64,000 nucleotides of DNA, taken from assembly GCA_934699585.1 (NCBI GenBank), contig CAKUWY010000015.1, positions 24,355 through 88,354 of the forward strand. Direction: 5' to 3'. The DNA comes from an uncultured Fibrobacter sp. Its GTDB lineage: Bacteria > Fibrobacterota > Fibrobacteria > Fibrobacterales > Fibrobacteraceae. Each line of letters starts with the position of its first letter. Within the stretch, counting starts at the first letter, position 1. Position numbers and translations under genes: made by a program. The notes below the pieces were generated by a model. That model saw only the letters and a program-made list of their open reading frames with translations. It made no database searches and was not told where the DNA came from. Shown here one piece after another: positions 25,495 to 34,380 of this stretch.

Positions 25495-28400
25495 ATGAAA
25501 AAGATGGCAAGAAACGTGACAACGGCGATTCTCTCGGCAGTAGCGCTTGCGTTTGCTGGAGTCGCGACACCATCAGGAGCTCCGGAAAATCCAGCGACAG
25601 GCATTTGGATACAACAGATTGGCGAAATCGTGGAACAGCCTTCCACGAACGCCACCCTCTATTATACCAAGTACATCGGCACCGACCGTGTCAAGAGTAT
25701 CGACTACTTCTATGATGGACTGGGATACCTGAGACTGTTGAACAAGAATGACCTATGCCATTCGAACGGAGCCGATGGCATTATGCACCACCCTGATGGT
25801 GACCTGATTGTGGCTGGTCAGGGCCCAAGACTTCACAAGATAAAAAAGAATAGCGGAAGTACAAATGCTAACACCTGTGTTGCAAAAACCTCTCCCGCGA
25901 ACTATAAGACGGAAGATTCGGGAACGGGAAGCTCCCAGGGCTACTGGCACGTGATGGTGGATCCAAACCACAAGTTTGTTTGGGCCGACGGTATGCCGGG
26001 GCCCCTGGTCCGTTACGCCCTGGACAACACGAATGACGGGGGATTGTCCGATGTGGGTTACCAGGTGGAACTGAGGACGCCCACCAAGGACCCCTACAAG
26101 AGCCTGCCGGACCGCAATAAGAACATAAAGCAGGTCACTACCGTTATTTGGGACGGCGAGGGTAACGCTTTTTATACATACTCAAACTTTGCTGGTGGCG
26201 GGTGTGAGACAGACTTGAATGGAGTTGCTTGTAGTGAAGACCTGAGAAAACAGTGGCGTGCCGGCTCACACTTTGGATATTTCACGGATACCACATGGAA
26301 GAAAATCAACAGTGCCGCAGATTCGGCGAAATACTTGGGGCACGTAGGGGATTCCGTGGTCATTGGCCTTGGGAAAATAACCCTTATTGATTCCCTGGAA
26401 GGAGCCCATGGTGGTACATACGACCCCTATTCAAACACCATATTTATTTTTGGTGGCTCAAAGATCGTGCAGATTGAACCCTACAGGGAAGGTGGCCAGA
26501 TGAAGGCAAGGGTGCTGGCTGAAATAAACCTGCGAAGTTTCTTTTTTCCAGAAGATTCAGAGCACCTGTCTGGACCGAGAACCCCTTCTTGCTTGCAGAG
26601 AGCGGATGCTTCTACGGGTGAAATTAGCCCCAAAACGGGAAACGGGGGTTATTGTAAAATGATAAACGGTAAAAGAGTTTGTGCCGGTGATTGGGGCGGT
26701 TCGTGTAGTGGCGGTAGCTGTTCCGGTTATTGTGATGGAGGAACGTCGGACAATAACAATCCCATGGCTTATCCTACTGTAGGTTGGCGTTTGGACCAGG
26801 GAACAGTAGATGGTCACGGCCACTTGTTTGTGGCCAGCAATACGGGGCATGTTATCTTTATTGACTATGCGGCAAATCCGCAACGTCTTATCGATAACAA
26901 TGTGCTTGCCCACATGCAGTGGATAGATAACTTCCTAGACGATTTGGCTCCTTTGGACAAAATTAAAATCGCCCGTTCTAGCGCAAGTACCATTGGCGAT
27001 GTTTCTTCAAGTAGTTGGGAAAGACTCAGTTCACAAGAAGAATGGAATGAATCTTCTAGCAGTAAACAGTCGTCTAGCAGTCAGGGTTCTTCTTCTAACA
27101 GTGAAGGGTCGTCCGGTAGTGAGGATTCTTCTAGTAGCACGGATTCTTCGGATAGCAACGATTCTTCTTCCGGCAGCGAAGGATCTTCTGGTAGTGGGGA
27201 CTCTTCTAGTAGCACGGGTTCTTCGGATAGCAATGATTCTTCTTCCGGCAGCGAAGGATCTTCTGGTAGTGGGGACTCTTCTAGTAGCACAGGTTCTTCG
27301 GATAGTAATGGTTCCTCTTCCAATAGCGAAGGCTCCTCTGAAAGCAATGGCTCCAGCAGTAGCCAGGGGGGAGGAGGAGAGTTGTTTAGTAGCTCTTCTA
27401 GCAGCGACGAAGGCAGTGGCGGAGGAATTCTGTTTAGCAGCAGTACTGGAAACTACAGCCCCAATGGTGGCGGTGAGGATTTCGGGTATAGCTCAGCTGG
27501 CGGTGGATATGTCAACCCGTCTTGGGACGATTATGACAAGGGCGATTCTGTAGTCCAGAATGCGGGTGTTCTGGTGCCTACCGACGACAAGAACCCCGGT
27601 GACCCCGGTACGGTGACTATCGGTGAGAATGTGTACTATGTGGACAATAACCCCACGGATATCTCCTTGGACTTCCGTCAGAACGCCAATATCGATTCGG
27701 CCAAGGTCGGAGATGTGGTGGCTATAACACTGAGTGCGGACAAGGTGAAGGAATACTTCGGTGACCATGTGGATTCCCTTACGTTCACCACTCCGTCGGG
27801 ACTTATCCTGATAGATCCCAACAACCCGGCTCCGGGCGATTCCATCAAGGTCAATGCCGACGGCAGCGTCACGATTTATGTGACCGCCTATGACCCCGTA
27901 CGCAATGGAGAAATCTATATCACCAACGAGGTAGGACAGCTTGTGGTGATTGACAATATCAACTTCTTTGCTGTGGTTCCCGAAGGCAAGATTGCTCTAA
28001 TCAAGGACTCCGGCGAGCTAGACGGCCAGCTGGATTATGTGGAAATCCTTTTGCAGGATACATTGTCCAAGTTTGTAGATGTGATGTCAGTTTCTTTGGT
28101 GGTCAACGGCACGACCTTGAATCCTGCGACGGTGCCGACCCTCAATGGTGAACGGAACAGGATTATTCTGAATGATGTTTCCGACCTGGTATTCCCCGAT
28201 GAAATTGACCAGAGCTCCTATGCCCAGATTGTCTATAAGGACAAGCAGAATGGGGCTACCTACGTGCGTAAAGTGCCCCTGGTAGAGCTGGGAACCAATA
28301 TCATCAAGGCTGCCCATGCCATCAGGGATACTTCCAAGGGCGGCTTGGACTCGCTGTTTGTAGAGTTCAATGTTGATATTATTCCTATTGATTTGAGCTA

Positions 28401-29847
28401 TCCAGAAATGCTGATTGCCATGAAACAAAAAGGCAAGGAAGTATTCTTTGGACTTGGCCAAGTTTCCAAGGTCTACTTGCCCTCGAAAAATATTGTCATA
28501 TTTGTGGGCGAAGACCTGAAACTTCAAGGGAATATGAAGGATAGCGTTTCCCTGTATCCCAATGTGACCTTCAGCAACGCTCCGTTCATCACGTCCGATG
28601 AATATGACCGTCATGTTCCTGTGTCGGTGGTGGACCGCTTGCCTGCAGTGAATGCTGTGGAATACTGGGATACTGATTACGATGGTGTTATGGATCAGGT
28701 TGTAGTTAAGTATACAGCCCCGTTGAAGAAAGAGGATCTGGAAAAGCTCCACATGACTTTCCCATGGTATAGTGACCGGGGATTGCTGGTGCAGTTGCAG
28801 GCTCAACCTTCGTATCTGAAGCTAGATCCCGAGGATCCGACCAGGGTGATTTGGGATGTTTACTCCCCGTCGCCATTGGCCAAGGGGGTTACCAGTATCA
28901 GTGAGTCTTTGCCGCCGGCAACAGTGTACACCTATTATCCGGTCTTTGATGAGATTTTCGTTAACGAAGATCCTGTCCGAGTTACAGATAAGATGTCTCC
29001 GGTTATTGCAGGGGCTACCCTCAATTACGGCAAAAAGGCGGACACCTTGGCAGTTGCATTCTCCGAGCCTATCAAGAAAGTAGATGGCAGGGATTATTTC
29101 CGTTACATTCACGGTAAGGATACTCTGGATCTGATTCCCTCGTCTATCTCTTGGTCCGAAGATGGAATGGTCGCGACACTGATTCTGGATGCAGGACAGG
29201 TCACGGTGATGCCGGGTGATTCTCTGATGGTTGTTCGTGGCAGCAAGGGTGCCATTCAGGACAACTTCGGCAACATTGCAGGAGATGATCCGTCGCCTGT
29301 GGTGATTGGCGGTCTGCTGAACCATTTGGTGGAATCCACTAAGATGGGAACATTCGACGACAAGGACGAAGTTCTGCATACTTTGAGTTCTGTGAACCTC
29401 CGCTATATGCCGAGTTCCACCACCAAGGAAGACTTGGAAAAAGAAGGTGCCCTGGGTCACTTAGTGCAACTCGGTGAACGGTTCGTGCCACAATTGCTGG
29501 ATCGTGCTCAGATTGCAGCCGATGGTTCTGTGGACCCCTCTGTGCTGGATTCTCTGGATCCTGAGAAGGTGTTTATCTCCTTTGTGGTGCATTACTTCGA
29601 CCATCTTGGACAGTATGTGAACGACACTGTGATTACGGTACCGTGTAATAGTCCGAAATTCGGCGGAAACTGCCTGAATTCCGACCAGAAGGTATTCGTG
29701 AACTGGAACTTCAAGGACCATAAGGGCCGCTTCGTTGGCGCGGGCGTTTATACGGTGCAGTTCAAGATGGTGGTTCGTTACGAAAAGAAGAAGATAGAAG
29801 AAGAAATCAAGGATAAGTGGGGCGTGCGCCGTAAAAAGAAAAAGTAG
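25495..29847 (+). CDS. giant secreted protein: propeller-like domain, Ser-rich linker, Ig-like domains
   Basis: The 1450-residue protein has a signal peptide (TTAILSAVALAFAG). Residues about 30-500 look like a beta-propeller (GDLIVAGQGPRLHKI, HKFVWADGMPGPLVRY, GTYDPYSNTIFIFGGSKI, GHLFVASNTGHVIFID), with a Cys/Gly patch (SCSGGSCSGYCDGG). About residues 505-650 are a Ser/Gly/Asp linker of the kind joining modules in Fibrobacter secreted proteins. Ig-like repeats follow (YWDTDYDGVMDQVVVKY, KMSPVIAGATL...VAFSEPIK). The C-terminus (HKGRFVGAGVYTVQFK) matches the preceding paralogue, then ends in a basic tail (RRKKKK). RBS AGAGGG. Likely surface-exposed; the ligand is unknown. Confidence 0.8.
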   Translation: MKKMARNVTTAILSAVALAFAGVATPSGAPENPATGIWIQQIGEIVEQPSTNATLYYTKYIGTDRVKSIDYFYDGLGYLRLLNKNDLCHSNGADGIMHHPDGDLIVAGQGPRLHKIKKNSGSTNANTCVAKTSPANYKTEDSGTGSSQGYWHVMVDPNHKFVWADGMPGPLVRYALDNTNDGGLSDVGYQVELRTPTKDPYKSLPDRNKNIKQVTTVIWDGEGNAFYTYSNFAGGGCETDLNGVACSEDLRKQWRAGSHFGYFTDTTWKKINSAADSAKYLGHVGDSVVIGLGKITLIDSLEGAHGGTYDPYSNTIFIFGGSKIVQIEPYREGGQMKARVLAEINLRSFFFPEDSEHLSGPRTPSCLQRADASTGEISPKTGNGGYCKMINGKRVCAGDWGGSCSGGSCSGYCDGGTSDNNNPMAYPTVGWRLDQGTVDGHGHLFVASNTGHVIFIDYAANPQRLIDNNVLAHMQWIDNFLDDLAPLDKIKIARSSASTIGDVSSSSWERLSSQEEWNESSSSKQSSSSQGSSSNSEGSSGSEDSSSSTDSSDSNDSSSGSEGSSGSGDSSSSTGSSDSNDSSSGSEGSSGSGDSSSSTGSSDSNGSSSNSEGSSESNGSSSSQGGGGELFSSSSSSDEGSGGGILFSSSTGNYSPNGGGEDFGYSSAGGGYVNPSWDDYDKGDSVVQNAGVLVPTDDKNPGDPGTVTIGENVYYVDNNPTDISLDFRQNANIDSAKVGDVVAITLSADKVKEYFGDHVDSLTFTTPSGLILIDPNNPAPGDSIKVNADGSVTIYVTAYDPVRNGEIYITNEVGQLVVIDNINFFAVVPEGKIALIKDSGELDGQLDYVEILLQDTLSKFVDVMSVSLVVNGTTLNPATVPTLNGERNRIILNDVSDLVFPDEIDQSSYAQIVYKDKQNGATYVRKVPLVELGTNIIKAAHAIRDTSKGGLDSLFVEFNVDIIPIDLSYPEMLIAMKQKGKEVFFGLGQVSKVYLPSKNIVIFVGEDLKLQGNMKDSVSLYPNVTFSNAPFITSDEYDRHVPVSVVDRLPAVNAVEYWDTDYDGVMDQVVVKYTAPLKKEDLEKLHMTFPWYSDRGLLVQLQAQPSYLKLDPEDPTRVIWDVYSPSPLAKGVTSISESLPPATVYTYYPVFDEIFVNEDPVRVTDKMSPVIAGATLNYGKKADTLAVAFSEPIKKVDGRDYFRYIHGKDTLDLIPSSISWSEDGMVATLILDAGQVTVMPGDSLMVVRGSKGAIQDNFGNIAGDDPSPVVIGGLLNHLVESTKMGTFDDKDEVLHTLSSVNLRYMPSSTTKEDLEKEGALGHLVQLGERFVPQLLDRAQIAADGSVDPSVLDSLDPEKVFISFVVHYFDHLGQYVNDTVITVPCNSPKFGGNCLNSDQKVFVNWNFKDHKGRFVGAGVYTVQFKMVVRYEKKKIEEEIKDKWGVRRKKKK
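27106..27330 (+). repeat. 75-bp tandem repeat encoding Ser-rich linker
   Basis: Three 75-bp copies start at 27106, 27181 and 27256, each encoding 25 residues of the form GSSGSGDSSSSTGSSDSN plus SSSGSE. The second and third are nearly identical at DNA level, so the expansion is recent; a decayed fourth follows. Confidence 0.93.
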
Positions 29848-29852
29848 GTAGA

Positions 29853-29912
29853 ATTCTCTAGTTACTAGAGAATGCAGGAATAAAAAACAAAAGCCGCGAT
29901 TTCGCGGCTTTT
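29853..29912 (+). terminator. palindrome and rho-independent terminator
   Basis: ATTCTCTAG-TTA-CTAGAGAAT (29853-29873), then AAAAGCCGCG-ATTT-CGCGGCTTTT (29889-29912). The second is a standard terminator for the giant gene and can also serve the converging small gene. Confidence 0.8.
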
Positions 29913-29964
29913 CATGTTAGTGAAGGGAGAGCTTTAGGGAGGGCGAATCCTTCCCTAGTCATCA

Positions 29965-30207
29965 TTATGCAATCATTTCCATAACGGCGGGGATGATTGT
30001 GCAGATGATTACCCAGGGATAAGAAAGAGAACCCTTTAGCCAGCCAGTGGTTTGCATCCCGCTCTTGTTAAAAGAGACTTGCTGAACCTTGCTCTGGGCT
30101 GTTGCAACGGATTCGTGGAGGGAATCCTTGAGATAGGTAACGGACAAGTCGAATTCGCGCTTGCTTTCCTGCGCCGAATCTACCATCTGTAAAAACTTGT
30201 TGCTCAT
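29965..30207 (-). CDS. small tail-anchored protein of unknown function
   Basis: An 80-residue protein with a charged N-terminal half likely helical or coiled-coil (MVDSAQESKREFDLSVTYLKDSLHESVATAQSKVQQ) and one C-terminal hydrophobic segment (YPWVIICTIIPAVMEMIA). No family recognised. A TATATTTG box upstream (30231-30238, minus strand) and AAAGAG before the ATG support expression. Confidence 0.62.
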   Translation of the reverse strand: MSNKFLQMVDSAQESKREFDLSVTYLKDSLHESVATAQSKVQQVSFNKSGMQTTGWLKGSLSYPWVIICTIIPAVMEMIA

Positions 30208-30230
30208 AGACTTAGCTCTTTTTGCTTCTG

Positions 30231-30238
30231 CAAATATA
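30231..30238 (-). promoter_or_regulatory. TAnnTTTG-type -7 element
   Basis: TATATTTG on the minus strand, 23 nt before the ATG of the small tail-anchored gene. An exact match to the TAnnTTTG core known from Bacteroidetes promoters. Confidence 0.45.
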
Positions 30239-30388
30239 GTAATTTTTTCTGAAATTTAAAGGGTTTTTGTTTATTTATGTTTACAAATAAGGTTTTATGT
30301 GAAAAAATGCACAAAACAGCATATTTCTCCATAAAAAAAGCTAATTTAAGTGTGTTATGGGTCACATTGGTGGCTTAAAAGGAGTCTT

Positions 30389-31582
30389 ATGAACCTGATT
30401 CGCTATTCTTTTGGTCTTGCTGTAGGCGCCGTTTTGGTCGCATGCGGTGGCAATGCTCCGCAACCTGCGGTGGAACCTGCCGAGCCTGCTGTCGCCCCTG
30501 CCCCCAAGGTATCCTTGGACAGTGCAGTGGACCGTTACAGTTATGCTTTGGGTATGGACTTGGGAAAGGCTATCGCCAATATCAATGTTCCTGTCAAGAT
30601 GGATGTGCTGATGATTGCCCTCCAGGATGAAGTGGATCCTGCCCGTAAGGTTTTGCTGTCGGATTCCGCTTCGGAATCTGCCCTGCAAGACCTGCTGCTC
30701 CGTATGCAGAAGCAGAAAGAGGACGACGAGAAGGCTGCCGCCGCCAAGGCTCTGGAAGACCAGGCTGCATTCCTCGCCAAAAACGTTCTGGATTCTACGG
30801 TAAAGGTGACGCCTAAGGGTGTGCAGTACCGTGTGCTCAAGGCCGGTACGGGAATTTCTCCCAAGGTGACGGACAAGGTCCAGGTGCATTACATCGGGGC
30901 TTTGTTAGACGGTACCCAGTTTGACAACAGCGTCAAGCGTGGTGAACCTCTGGAGTTCCCCGTAGGTGCGGTCATAGAAGGTTGGCAGGATTTGCTCCAG
31001 GTCATGAAAGAAGGGGACAAGGTGAAGGCTTGGATTCCTAGCGCCCTGGCCTACGGCGAAGCCGGTGTTCCGCCTACCATTCCCGGCAATGCCCTCCTGA
31101 TTTTCGAAGTGGAGCTGTTGAAGGTTTATGCCGAAGTTCCGCCTGTGGATTCTACGGCTGTTCCGGCTGACAGTGCTGCCGCAGCCCCTGCCGATAGCGC
31201 CGCGAATGCTGCTACCGCTCCCGCAGATACGTCTAAACCTGCCGCCGCTCCTGCTGCTGCCGCTCCTGCGGATAGCACCAAGGCCGCGCCTGCCGCAGCT
31301 CCCGCTGCTAAGGCCGATGCTTCGACAAGCTCGGCAACCGGAAAGCCTGCTGCCGCTCCTGTTGCTGCTCCTGCAGATACGGCAAAGACAGCTCCTACCG
31401 CAAAACCTGCTGCAGCACCTGCTGATACAGCAAAGGCTGCTCCGGCCAAGCCTGCCGCAGCTCCGGCCGCCAAGCCTGCTGCTCCTGCCGCGAAGGCAGC
31501 TCCTGCTGCAAAACCGGCCGCAGATGCCAAGCCCGCAGCAGCCCCTGCAAAGCCTGCCGCCAAACCGGCTGCCAAGCAATAA
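30389..31582 (+). CDS. FKBP-type peptidyl-prolyl isomerase lipoprotein with long Ala/Pro tail
   Basis: AAAGGAG at 30378-30384 sets the ATG at 30389 (397 aa). The lipobox is AVLVACGG. An FkpA/Mip-like N-terminal dimerisation domain (YSYALGMDLGKAIANINVPVKMDVLMIALQD) is followed by an FKBP domain (VQVHYIGALLDGTQFDNSVKRGEPLEFPVG, VIEGWQDLLQVMKEGDKVKAWIPSALAYGE, LIFEVELL). It should catalyse prolyl isomerisation on envelope proteins. From about residue 253 the protein is a low-complexity Ala/Pro/Lys/Asp tail. The tail is interrupted by ASTSSATG, encoded by a GCTTCGACAAGCTCGGCAACC word that matches a dispersed repeat. Confidence 0.88.
   Translation: MNLIRYSFGLAVGAVLVACGGNAPQPAVEPAEPAVAPAPKVSLDSAVDRYSYALGMDLGKAIANINVPVKMDVLMIALQDEVDPARKVLLSDSASESALQDLLLRMQKQKEDDEKAAAAKALEDQAAFLAKNVLDSTVKVTPKGVQYRVLKAGTGISPKVTDKVQVHYIGALLDGTQFDNSVKRGEPLEFPVGAVIEGWQDLLQVMKEGDKVKAWIPSALAYGEAGVPPTIPGNALLIFEVELLKVYAEVPPVDSTAVPADSAAAAPADSAANAATAPADTSKPAAAPAAAAPADSTKAAPAAAPAAKADASTSSATGKPAAAPVAAPADTAKTAPTAKPAAAPADTAKAAPAKPAAAPAAKPAAPAAKAAPAAKPAADAKPAAAPAKPAAKPAAKQ
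31319..31342 (+). repeat. dispersed TTCGACAAGCTC element in the FKBP tail
   Basis: GCTTCGACAAGCTCGGCAACC interrupts the Ala/Pro repeat. The word TTCGACAAGCTC also occurs intergenically at 33028-33039. Confidence 0.5.
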
Positions 31583-31649
31583 ACGGTCATAGGCAAGTTT
31601 TAGTAAAGGCGCGGGTCACCCTGCGTCTTTTGTTATAGGTGAGATTTAT

Positions 31650-31657
31650 TATCTTTT
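31650..31657 (+). promoter_or_regulatory. candidate -7 element before argA
   Basis: TATCTTTT lies 5 nt before the argA ATG. There is no Shine-Dalgarno between, so the mRNA may be leaderless. Confidence 0.35.
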
Positions 31658-31662
31658 GAATC

Positions 31663-33021
31663 ATGAGCAATACTGTGTCCGATTTCTATTCCCAGCATTT
31701 CGAAGTTTCCGGGTTTATCCGGGAAGTCTTCGGTTATATGGACCGGTTCAAGGGCCAGCTCTTTGTATTGAAGATTGAAGACGGCCTTATGGACCACCCG
31801 CTGTTCCCTGTGCTCATGCGGGATATCGCCCTGTTGCATAAGGCGGGAATCCGAATCATTATCGTGCCGGGAACCAGGAACAGCATTGACGCCCAGCTGA
31901 AGGCTTGGGAAATCGAGTCCAAGTTCGAAGGCGGCGTGCGGCTTACCAGCGAAGAGGCTCTGCCCCTGATAGAGCAGGCGTCTTTGGGTGTTGCCCAGAG
32001 GATTATGAGCCACCTGACGGCCAGCGGCCTGAGCGGCATCCAGGGGAACTGGGTGCTGGCCCGGAGTCTCGGGGTCATCGAAGGCGTAGATTATATGCGG
32101 ACCGGCCGGATCGAACGGATCCAGCGGGACATCCTGGAGCAACTTCTGAACGAGAAGTTCGTGCCTATTATTCCGCCTATCGGCTGGAATAAGCTTGGCC
32201 AAGCCTACAACATCAGTTCTACGGAACTGGCCACGGAACTCTGCAAGTACATGCAGGTGGGCAAACTGTTTTTTATCGGCAGCGAGAACGGTATCAGGCT
32301 AGAAGGCCTTGCTACCGGCAAGAACACCAAGTATCTAGAACCAACGGACAGCGGCGTGATTTCGGCCCTGGACGTGGACCAGGCCAAGGAACTTCTGGAG
32401 CTGAATGCCGACAAGCTGAACTTTGCCCAGAAGGATTACCTGCAGAATGCCATCAACGCCTGCGAGGCCGGAGCGAACCGTGTTCACCTGCTGAGCGGCG
32501 AGTTCCAGGGCAGTGTGCTGCAAGAAGTATTTAGCGCCAGGGGTGACGGAACCATGGTCTATGCGAACCAGTATTCCAGCATCCGGCCCGCCAATATGGA
32601 AGACATTCCCGATATCTTGCGGATCATGCAGGACTATATCGCGAAGGGTTACCTGGTGCCCAGGACCCAGGAAAGCATTTCCGAAAAGCTCAAGGACTAC
32701 GTGGTGTACAGCATCGACAACAGCATCCACGGCTGTGGCGCTTTGCACGAGTTCGAAGACGGCATGGCCGAAGTGGCCGCCATTGCCGTGGCGGCAAACT
32801 ACCGCAAGTCCGGTATCGGAGATGCTATCGTGCGGCACCTGATTTCGGTTGGCCGGATGAAGGGCTACAAGAAACTGTTCCTGCTCACTACCCAGGCTTT
32901 GGACTGGTTCTACCCCTTCGGATTCGAAGACGGCTCCGTAGAGGATTTGCCGAGGAGCAAGCGGGAACATTACAACACCAAGCGGAAATCTCGTATCTTG
33001 GTTATGCCGCTGGACAAGTGA
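31663..33021 (+). CDS. argA: amino-acid N-acetyltransferase (N-acetylglutamate synthase)
   Basis: The 452-residue protein joins an N-terminal acetylglutamate-kinase-like domain (FVLKIEDGLM, IRIIIVPGTRNSID, ISSTELATELCKYMQVGKLFFI) to a C-terminal GNAT domain (IRPANMEDIPDILRIM, AEVAAIAVAANYRKSGIGDAIVRHLI, LTTQALDWFYPFGF). This is the ArgA architecture: the first step of arginine synthesis, acetylating glutamate with acetyl-CoA. The length fits ArgA. Feedback inhibition by arginine at the kinase-like domain is usual in the family. No other arg genes are in the window. Confidence 0.9.
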   Translation: MSNTVSDFYSQHFEVSGFIREVFGYMDRFKGQLFVLKIEDGLMDHPLFPVLMRDIALLHKAGIRIIIVPGTRNSIDAQLKAWEIESKFEGGVRLTSEEALPLIEQASLGVAQRIMSHLTASGLSGIQGNWVLARSLGVIEGVDYMRTGRIERIQRDILEQLLNEKFVPIIPPIGWNKLGQAYNISSTELATELCKYMQVGKLFFIGSENGIRLEGLATGKNTKYLEPTDSGVISALDVDQAKELLELNADKLNFAQKDYLQNAINACEAGANRVHLLSGEFQGSVLQEVFSARGDGTMVYANQYSSIRPANMEDIPDILRIMQDYIAKGYLVPRTQESISEKLKDYVVYSIDNSIHGCGALHEFEDGMAEVAAIAVAANYRKSGIGDAIVRHLISVGRMKGYKKLFLLTTQALDWFYPFGFEDGSVEDLPRSKREHYNTKRKSRILVMPLDK

Positions 33022-33027
33022 CACCCA

Positions 33028-33103
33028 TTCGACAAGCTCAGGGCAGGCTCCGCGTCATCCTGAGTCTTCATTTGTCATCCCCGCGAAGGCGGGGATCTCC
33101 AAG
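33028..33103. repeat. two dispersed repeats in tandem
   Basis: TTCGACAAGCTCAGGGCAGG..CATCCTGAGTC, then TCATCCCCGCGAAGGCGGGGATCTCC. The second ends right at the AAGGA ribosome-binding site of the nitroreductase gene, so its hairpin could influence translation. Confidence 0.8.
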
Positions 33104-33112
33104 GAAAAAAAC

Positions 33113-33703
33113 ATGAACACTCTTGAAGCCATACGCACACGACGCAGTACCCGCAAGTTCAAGGCGCAACCTGTGGAAATAGAAAAGCTACAGGCTATTG
33201 TCGAGGCGGGGCGTTTTGGACCTACCGGCGGTAATGCCCAGACGAATCACTTCTTCGTGATTTCGGATGGGGCTGTAATCGCTAAGCTCAAGGAGCTGGT
33301 TCAGGCCGCATTTGCGAAAATGGAACTTCGTGAAGACCTGTACAAGAGCCTCAAGAATTCCATCACCCTTGCCCGCAAGGGAAACTATTCTTTCTGCTAC
33401 ACGGCGCCGGTACTTATCGTGGTGGCGAACAAGAAGGATTACGGCAACAACATGGCCGACGTGGCCTGTGCTGTAGAAAACATGATGCTTGCGGCCAACG
33501 AGCTGGATCTGGGCAGTTGCTACATCAATCAGCTCAAGTGGCTGAATGAAGACCCGACGATTTTGGAATACCTGCGTGGCCTTGGCTTGCGTGAAGACGA
33601 ACGGGTGTACGCCTCGGTTGCTATTGGTTACGCTGACACCGAAAGCGGCCTCCCGAATCGAAACGAGTCTCCTCGCACCGGGAATGTTGTTGTGTTCGTG
33701 TAA
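33113..33703 (+). CDS. nitroreductase-family FMN-dependent oxidoreductase
   Basis: The 196-residue protein starts with AIRTRRSTRKFKAQPV and the GRFGPTGGNAQTNHFFVI segment, the FMN-phosphate-binding pattern of the nitroreductase family. A central AVENMMLAANELDLGSCYI and a C-terminal VAIGYAD strand follow. Usually a homodimer that reduces nitro compounds, quinones or flavin with NAD(P)H; the physiological substrate is unknown. It is 12 bp before folE, so probably co-transcribed. Confidence 0.88.
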   Translation: MNTLEAIRTRRSTRKFKAQPVEIEKLQAIVEAGRFGPTGGNAQTNHFFVISDGAVIAKLKELVQAAFAKMELREDLYKSLKNSITLARKGNYSFCYTAPVLIVVANKKDYGNNMADVACAVENMMLAANELDLGSCYINQLKWLNEDPTILEYLRGLGLREDERVYASVAIGYADTESGLPNRNESPRTGNVVVFV

Positions 33704-33715
33704 AAGGATAGCCAG

Positions 33716-34282
33716 ATGAATTTAAAGATGATGGAAGACGGATTCCGGATGATTCTCACCGGCATGGGCGAAGACCCGAACCGCGAAGGGTTGCTTGAAA
33801 CGCCCCGTCGTGTGGCGAAGATGTACGCCGAACTCATGACGGGACTTTCGGGCGAAACGAAGGCCGAAGATATCTTGAAGACCCGCTTCCACGAAAAGTA
33901 CGACGAGATGATTATCGTGCCGGACATCGAGTTTGCCAGCATGTGCGAGCATCATTTTTTACCGTTTACGGGCAAGGCCCATGTGGCCTATATTCCGGGC
34001 GACTGCGTGGTGGGACTGTCGAAAATTCCCCGAGTGGTGGAGTTCTATGCTCGCTTCCCGCAAATTCAAGAGCGTATGACCCGCCAGATTGCGGAACTCA
34101 TCCAGAAGGAACTGAACCCGAAGGGCGTGGCCGTTGTGCTGGAAGCATCTCACATGTGCATGACCATGCGCGGTGTGAAAAAGCCCGGCGCCACCATGGT
34201 CACGACCCAGCTTTTGGGCAGGTTCAAGACCGACGAGAAGACCCGTGCGGAATTTATGTCCCGCATATATGCCCCTCGGTAA
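33716..34282 (+). CDS. folE: GTP cyclohydrolase I
   Basis: The 188-residue protein carries the FolE signature: RVAKMYAELMTG, FASMCEHHFLPFTGKAHVAYIP (zinc Cys and His), VVGLSKIPRVVEFYARFPQIQERMT, and EASHMCMTMRGVKKPGATMVT (second zinc Cys). It converts GTP to dihydroneopterin triphosphate, the first step to tetrahydrofolate and related pterins. Full-length. It follows the nitroreductase gene by 12 bp. Confidence 0.96.
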   Translation: MNLKMMEDGFRMILTGMGEDPNREGLLETPRRVAKMYAELMTGLSGETKAEDILKTRFHEKYDEMIIVPDIEFASMCEHHFLPFTGKAHVAYIPGDCVVGLSKIPRVVEFYARFPQIQERMTRQIAELIQKELNPKGVAVVLEASHMCMTMRGVKKPGATMVTTQLLGRFKTDEKTRAEFMSRIYAPR

Positions 34283-34380
34283 GGTTTTCCTTTTTACTTT
34301 TTTCTTACGGCATTGCCTGCCTTCGAAAAAAAATATAATTATTGATGAGAGACTAACCCCATTTTGTTGGCTGTTGAATT

